Assembly (NCBI GenBank): GCA_900315205.1
Contig: OMYF01000004.1
Coordinates: 1 to 64,000 of the forward strand
Length of the DNA: 64,000 bases
Reading direction: 5' to 3'
From: an uncultured Acidaminococcus sp.
GTDB lineage: Bacteria; Bacillota; Negativicutes; Acidaminococcales; Acidaminococcaceae
Shown here piece after piece: positions 60,384-64,000 of the stretch. Below the pieces are notes generated by a model that ran no database searches, had not been told where the DNA came from, and saw only the letters and a program-made list of their open reading frames with translations. The stretch's first letter is position 1. Each line of letters opens with the position of its first letter. The position numbers and the translations under genes were made by a program.

Positions 60384-61774
60384 ATCGACACCCTGATGTA
60401 GCCATTATCGGCGGAGGTCCTGCTGCTATTTATGCAGCCTATGAATTCGCCCTGAAATATCCGGAAGTAAAGGTCCTGATCCTGGAGGAAGGACACTCCA
60501 TCGAGCTTCGCAACTGTCCCATCATCGCGGGCCGGGCAGAGCACTGCCTGAGCTGTGTCCCCTGCAGCATCATGCGCGGTTTTGGCGGCGCCGGGGCCTT
60601 TTCGGACGGCAAATACAACTTTACGACGGAATTCGGCGGCTGGCTGAGCGATTACCTGCCGCGCAGCACTGTCATGGAACTCATCGATTATGTGGATCAG
60701 ATCAATCTGCGCCACGGTGCACCCGGCGAAGTCTATTCCACCAAAAACTGCCGGATCGGCAGGATTGCCCTGGGCTATGATCTGCATCTGCTCAATGCCA
60801 AGGTCAGACATCTCGGGACGGACAATAACCGCAAACTCATGGCAAGCATCTGCCGTTTCCTTCTGGAACATGGCATCGAAATTGCCTGTGATACGCAGGT
60901 GGAGCGCTTTGACCGCTGTCCCGAAGGCTATCAGCTTTTCCTGAAGGGCGGGCAGGATCCCGTCACCTGTACCTATCTGATTGCTGCCCCCGGCCGGGCC
61001 GGCGCGGAATGGTTTTCCGAGCAGTGCGGGAATCTGGGACTTTCCATGCGCAACAACCAGGTCGATGTGGGTGTCCGCGTCGAAGTGCCCGCCCAGGTCT
61101 TTGAACATATCACGGATGAAGTCTACGAGGCCAAACTCGTCTATACGACTAAGCAGTACGGCGATCGGGTCCGTACATTCTGCATGAATCCGAACGGGTA
61201 TGTGGTCGCAGAGAACACGGACGGCATCATCACTGTAAACGGACACAGTTTCAGCGATCCTGCCAAAAACAGCGGCAATACGAACTTTGCTTTGCTCGTG
61301 AGCAATCGTTTTACGGAACCTTTCAAGGAACCCCACAAGTACGGCAAGCATATTGCATCCCTGTCCAACATGCTGGGAGGCGGCGTGCTCGTCCAGCGTT
61401 TCGGGGATCTGATCAAAGGCCGCCGGACGAATGCCCACCGCATGAGCAAGAGCTTCCTGCGGCCCACGTTGAACGCGGTGCCGGGCGACCTGAGCCTGGT
61501 CCTGCCCAAACGTCATCTGGACAATATCATCGAAATGATCTATGCGCTTGACAAAGTGGCACCGGGGACAGCCAATGACGATACGCTTCTTTACGGTGTG
61601 GAAGTCAAGTTCTACAGCTCCCGCCTCGAACTGGATGACCAGCTGGAGACACAGATGCCGAATTTCTTTGCCATCGGTGATGGTGCCGGCATTACGCGCG
61701 GTCTTTCCCAGGCGAGTGCATCCGGTGTCTATGCAGCCCGCGTCATCGGCAGGCGGATCCGGGGAGAAGCCTGA
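60380..61774 (+). CDS. FAD-dependent oxidoreductase
   Basis: A 464-residue flavoprotein. VAIIGGGPAAIYAAYEFAL is the FAD-binding fold with GxGxxA spacing, and the C-terminal NFFAIGDGAGITRGLSQASASG closes the FAD site. Two cysteines in LSCVPCSIMRGFGGAGAFSDGK lie at the flavin region. It belongs to the uncharacterised dehydrogenase group COG2509; substrate unknown. It overlaps the genes before and after it. Confidence 0.85.
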   Translation: MNRHPDVAIIGGGPAAIYAAYEFALKYPEVKVLILEEGHSIELRNCPIIAGRAEHCLSCVPCSIMRGFGGAGAFSDGKYNFTTEFGGWLSDYLPRSTVMELIDYVDQINLRHGAPGEVYSTKNCRIGRIALGYDLHLLNAKVRHLGTDNNRKLMASICRFLLEHGIEIACDTQVERFDRCPEGYQLFLKGGQDPVTCTYLIAAPGRAGAEWFSEQCGNLGLSMRNNQVDVGVRVEVPAQVFEHITDEVYEAKLVYTTKQYGDRVRTFCMNPNGYVVAENTDGIITVNGHSFSDPAKNSGNTNFALLVSNRFTEPFKEPHKYGKHIASLSNMLGGGVLVQRFGDLIKGRRTNAHRMSKSFLRPTLNAVPGDLSLVLPKRHLDNIIEMIYALDKVAPGTANDDTLLYGVEVKFYSSRLELDDQLETQMPNFFAIGDGAGITRGLSQASASGVYAARVIGRRIRGEA

Positions 61775-62052
61775 TGCTGAGAGCATTTTTTTATTCGGAT
61801 ATTTTTACGTATTATCTGCTCGTCCTCAATATCGTTACGTTTCTCCTCTATGCCCTGGATAAATACAAGGCTGTCCGCCATGTCTGGCGGATCCCCGAAA
61901 GCGTACTGCTCCTCGCCGTCCTTCTTGGCGGCGGCATCGGTGCCGTCATGGGAATGCAGCTTTGCCGGCACAAGACTCGACATGTGAAATTCCGGGTCGG
62001 TGTGCCTCTCATCATCCTGCTGCAGATGGGTCTGGTCATTTATTTCCGCTGA
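61774..62052 (+). CDS. DUF1294 membrane protein
   Basis: A 92-residue protein with about three membrane helices. YALDKYKAVRHVWRIPE and RHKTRHVKFRVGVP are the conserved DUF1294 blocks. Its function is not known. It is the last gene of the overlapping four-gene operon. Confidence 0.85.
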   Translation: MLRAFFYSDIFTYYLLVLNIVTFLLYALDKYKAVRHVWRIPESVLLLAVLLGGGIGAVMGMQLCRHKTRHVKFRVGVPLIILLQMGLVIYFR

Positions 62053-62104
62053 AACAGAGGCGGCAAAAGACAAACTGAAGGATGACATACTGTGTCCTTG
62101 GAAG

Positions 62105-62150
62105 AAATCCCGGTGTTCCCCGGTAAAGCAGGGAATGACCGGGATTTTTA
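62105..62150 (+). terminator. Terminator of the four-gene operon
   Basis: AAATCCCGGT pairs with ACCGGGATTT, with an inner TTCCC/GGGAA stem, then TTTTAT. Confidence 0.85.
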
Positions 62151-62496
62151 TATGCCCGGCACAGCTGTATCGCTGAGGATATGCTGCGTCACGGGCATGG
62201 ATCCGGCGCAAAGAAGGGTTCCGGATCCTGCAGAAGATGCAGGAATCGTATGGAAAATCAAACGAAGCTCTGTCCGCTTCTGCATGGAGGCAGGACCATC
62301 GTCTTTCTGTGATCCTGAGGGTCTGCTGCTGCGGGATTGCCCTCTTGTGACTTCACAGAGGAATGGTATATGGTATAATGAGAGCAACGGCAAAAGCCGG
62401 AAAGCCGCCATGGAAGCAGGGAACCGGTAGCGCTTCCCTGTCCGGACGGACTGTTACCATAAAGAGAAGATGATTTCGTGATGAAAGGAAAAGGGC
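62151..62496 (+). promoter_or_regulatory. Leader region of the VOC gene
   Basis: No gene is recognised. A promoter TTCACA (62352-62357), 16-base spacer and TATAAT (62374-62379) gives a leader of ~110 bases with a small GGAAGC/GCTTCC hairpin. Confidence 0.6.
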
Positions 62497-62850
62497 ATGA
62501 GTAAAACGATTACATACAAATTAAAGCATATTGGAATCAATTGTGAAAATGAAGGGAAAGCAGCGGAACTTGCCAAACTGCTGTGCTTCCTTTTCAACAT
62601 GGAGCCGGGACCGGAGAATGACTCCCATATTTTTGTATCCAATACGTTTGAAGTCATGAAACACAGCAAAATCGGGAAACATGGTCATATCGCACTGCAG
62701 ACGGATGATGTCGAAGCGGCAATGGAAGACCTGAAGGAGAAGGGGATCCGCTTCAATGAAAAGACCATCCGGCGGAATGCAGAAGGCAGGATCATCTTTA
62801 TTTATCTGGCGGACGATATTGCCGGTTTTTCCATTCATTTGACAGTATGA
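62497..62850 (+). CDS. VOC (glyoxalase/dioxygenase-fold) protein
   Basis: A 117-residue single-domain protein with the beta-alpha-beta-beta-beta pattern of the VOC superfamily: YKLKHIGINCENEGKAAEL, then GHIALQTDDVEAAMEDLKEKG and GRIIFIYLADDIAGFSIHL. Possible metal ligands are His12 and the late His; it may be an isomerase, lyase or binding protein. RBS AAAGGAAAAGGG. Confidence 0.8.
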   Translation: MSKTITYKLKHIGINCENEGKAAELAKLLCFLFNMEPGPENDSHIFVSNTFEVMKHSKIGKHGHIALQTDDVEAAMEDLKEKGIRFNEKTIRRNAEGRIIFIYLADDIAGFSIHLTV

Positions 62851-63006
62851 AATGTGGAGGATCTCCTTCACATCCCATGGCTGCAGAAAAAGGCAGTCAG
62901 CAGGATCCGGGACCTGGCACACGGACAGTGTATTGTGGATGCGTGCTGCAGGAGTGCCCCGGATTTTTGGGATTTTTACAGTTATGGTGTTTTTTGAGGA
63001 GTGAAA

Positions 63007-63549
63007 ATGATGTCGGTGTTTGATTTGCTTGCTGCCCGGCGCAGCGTACGCCATTATACGGATGAACCAGTGGCCCGGGAAGATCTCAGGAAGATTGTGG
63101 AAGCAGGGCTTATGACGCCAAGCAGTAAAAATCTCAGGAGCACGGAAATGCTGGTCCTGGAGGACCGGAATCTGATCAGTCAGGCGGCGCACTGCAAACC
63201 TCATTTTGGAGAGATGCTCCTTAAGGCACCGGCTGCTGTGGTGGTGCTGGGCCGTCTGGATTCCCATGCCTGGGTGGAAGATGCGTCCGTGACCATGCTG
63301 GCCATGATGCTGCAGGCCACGGAACTTGGAATCGGCAGCTGCTGGGTCCAGGTCCGCCATATGGTGTCTGAAAAGACGGGACCTGACGGAACACCGCTGT
63401 CTTCCAGCGACTATCTGAAAGAACTGCTCCATTTTCCGGATGATATGGAAGCGGAAGCAATCCTGGCGCTGGGCCATCCCAGTCGAGCACATCAGCCGAG
63501 GCGGCTGGAGGAAACGCGTCCGTCCCGGGTCCATTGGGGAACATTCTGA
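63007..63549 (+). CDS. Nitroreductase-family protein
   Basis: A 180-residue FMN-dependent protein; ATG 63007 follows GAGGAG. ARRSVRHYTDEPV is the flavin-binding start, and MTPSSKNLRSTEMLVLED and ATELGIGSCWVQVR are the later blocks. The substrate is unknown; such enzymes reduce nitro compounds, quinones or flavins. A MerR regulator gene lies 55 bases downstream. Confidence 0.92.
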   Translation: MMSVFDLLAARRSVRHYTDEPVAREDLRKIVEAGLMTPSSKNLRSTEMLVLEDRNLISQAAHCKPHFGEMLLKAPAAVVVLGRLDSHAWVEDASVTMLAMMLQATELGIGSCWVQVRHMVSEKTGPDGTPLSSSDYLKELLHFPDDMEAEAILALGHPSRAHQPRRLEETRPSRVHWGTF

Positions 63550-63604
63550 AGAGGCGGAGCGGAAATGCATCCGGCATGGAACATGGCAAAGGAGGCAATC
63601 CCTG

Positions 63605-64000
63605 ATGGAAAAATTCTATACGATCCAGGAAGTATCCAGCATGACGGGAATTCCTTCCTCGACGCTGCGGTATTATGACAAGGAAGGCCTGCTGCCGTTC
63701 CTTACGCGTTCAGCCCGTGGATACCGGCTCTTTTCGGAAAGGGACCTTACTACGCTGCAGCTTCTGGAATGTCTGAAATCGACGGGTATGAGCATCCGGG
63801 AGATGAAGCAGTATGCCCGCTGGCTCGAAGAAGGCGACGCGTCCCTGCAGGAGCGCTATGACATGTTCCGGAATCGGAAGGCCATTGTCCGGGAACAGAT
63901 GGAAGAACTCCGGAAAAGAATGGATGTCATTGAACACAAATGCCGTTACTACAAGAAGGCCCTGGAACTCGGTTCTGAAAAGACACTGCTTTCCATCAGG
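63605..64000 (+). CDS. MerR-family regulator, cut by the window end
   Basis: 132 residues are visible, with no stop before the window ends. YTIQEVSSMTGIPSSTLRYY and DKEGLLPFLTRSARGYRLFS are the MerR winged helix, followed by the long dimerisation helix (QMEELRKRMDVIEHK). ATG 63605 follows AAAGGAGG. The effector domain is not seen. It may regulate the nitroreductase upstream or itself. Confidence 0.9.
   Translation, partial: MEKFYTIQEVSSMTGIPSSTLRYYDKEGLLPFLTRSARGYRLFSERDLTTLQLLECLKSTGMSIREMKQYARWLEEGDASLQERYDMFRNRKAIVREQMEELRKRMDVIEHKCRYYKKALELGSEKTLLSIR

Noticed and set aside
62092-62430. Open frame between DUF1294 and VOC genes
   Set aside because: It runs through a terminator hairpin and a promoter; composition looks non-coding.

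Overview
The window looks like a chromosomal segment of an anaerobic, amino-acid-using member of the Negativicutes, probably close to Acidaminococcus. This is an inference from gene content and codon style, not from a database match. Supporting signs are pyruvate formate-lyase with its activase, rubrerythrin, a malic enzyme, many exported lipoproteins and Tat-type proteins, a SstT-type Na+/serine-threonine carrier, and GC-rich coding sequence with Shine-Dalgarno starts.

Region by region. 1-600 is a decayed group II intron. 731-5173 holds an exported alpha/beta hydrolase, then a MarR regulator, a DHA2-type MFS pump and a frameshifted exported esterase. 5549-16680 carries a sigma54-dependent activator, a histidine ammonia-lyase-family enzyme that lacks the MIO triad, and a sodium:solute symporter. 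The lyase and the symporter each have a -24/-12 promoter. They are separated by a helicase block (SNF2 plus SWIM) and by remnants of molybdopterin nucleotidyltransferase, HIRAN, ferredoxin, nitroreductase and flavodoxin genes. 16971-23386 holds an exported beta-helix protein, tRNA-Leu(CAA), a CntK-like racemase, an unknown exported protein, rubrerythrin and SstT. 23744-29213 is a five-gene set of exported redox proteins: two lipoproteins, an esterase, a Tat aldo/keto reductase with ferredoxin sites, and a membrane polyferredoxin. 29490-39590 contains trpS, a MATE exporter, the purine operon purE-F-M-N-H(partial)-D, and guaB. 39964-44426 is a LysR regulator divergent from a heterodimeric ABC exporter. 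44662-49034 is an FNR-like regulator with pflA and pflB, each behind an FNR-type box placed identically relative to its -10 element. 49298-64000 holds housekeeping genes: an RdgB-type pyrophosphatase, a phosphodiesterase, malic enzyme, MetQ, an rRNA methyltransferase, MgtE, a CNNM/CorC-like protein, a coupled four-gene operon, a VOC protein, a nitroreductase, and a MerR regulator cut by the window end.

How the genes work together. Anaerobic pyruvate cleavage (pflAB) appears to be governed by the adjacent FNR-like regulator. The purine genes form one unit with a structured leader and an internal hairpin. The sigma54 activator, the MIO-less lyase and the symporter form a predicted uptake-and-cleavage regulon for a histidine-like or betaine-like compound; ergothioneine is the leading guess. 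The exported redox operon is a second candidate for an undescribed system. Codon use (heavy CGG and GTG) sets 731-5173, 9883-13722 and 39964-44426 apart by eye from the rest, suggesting these blocks were acquired.
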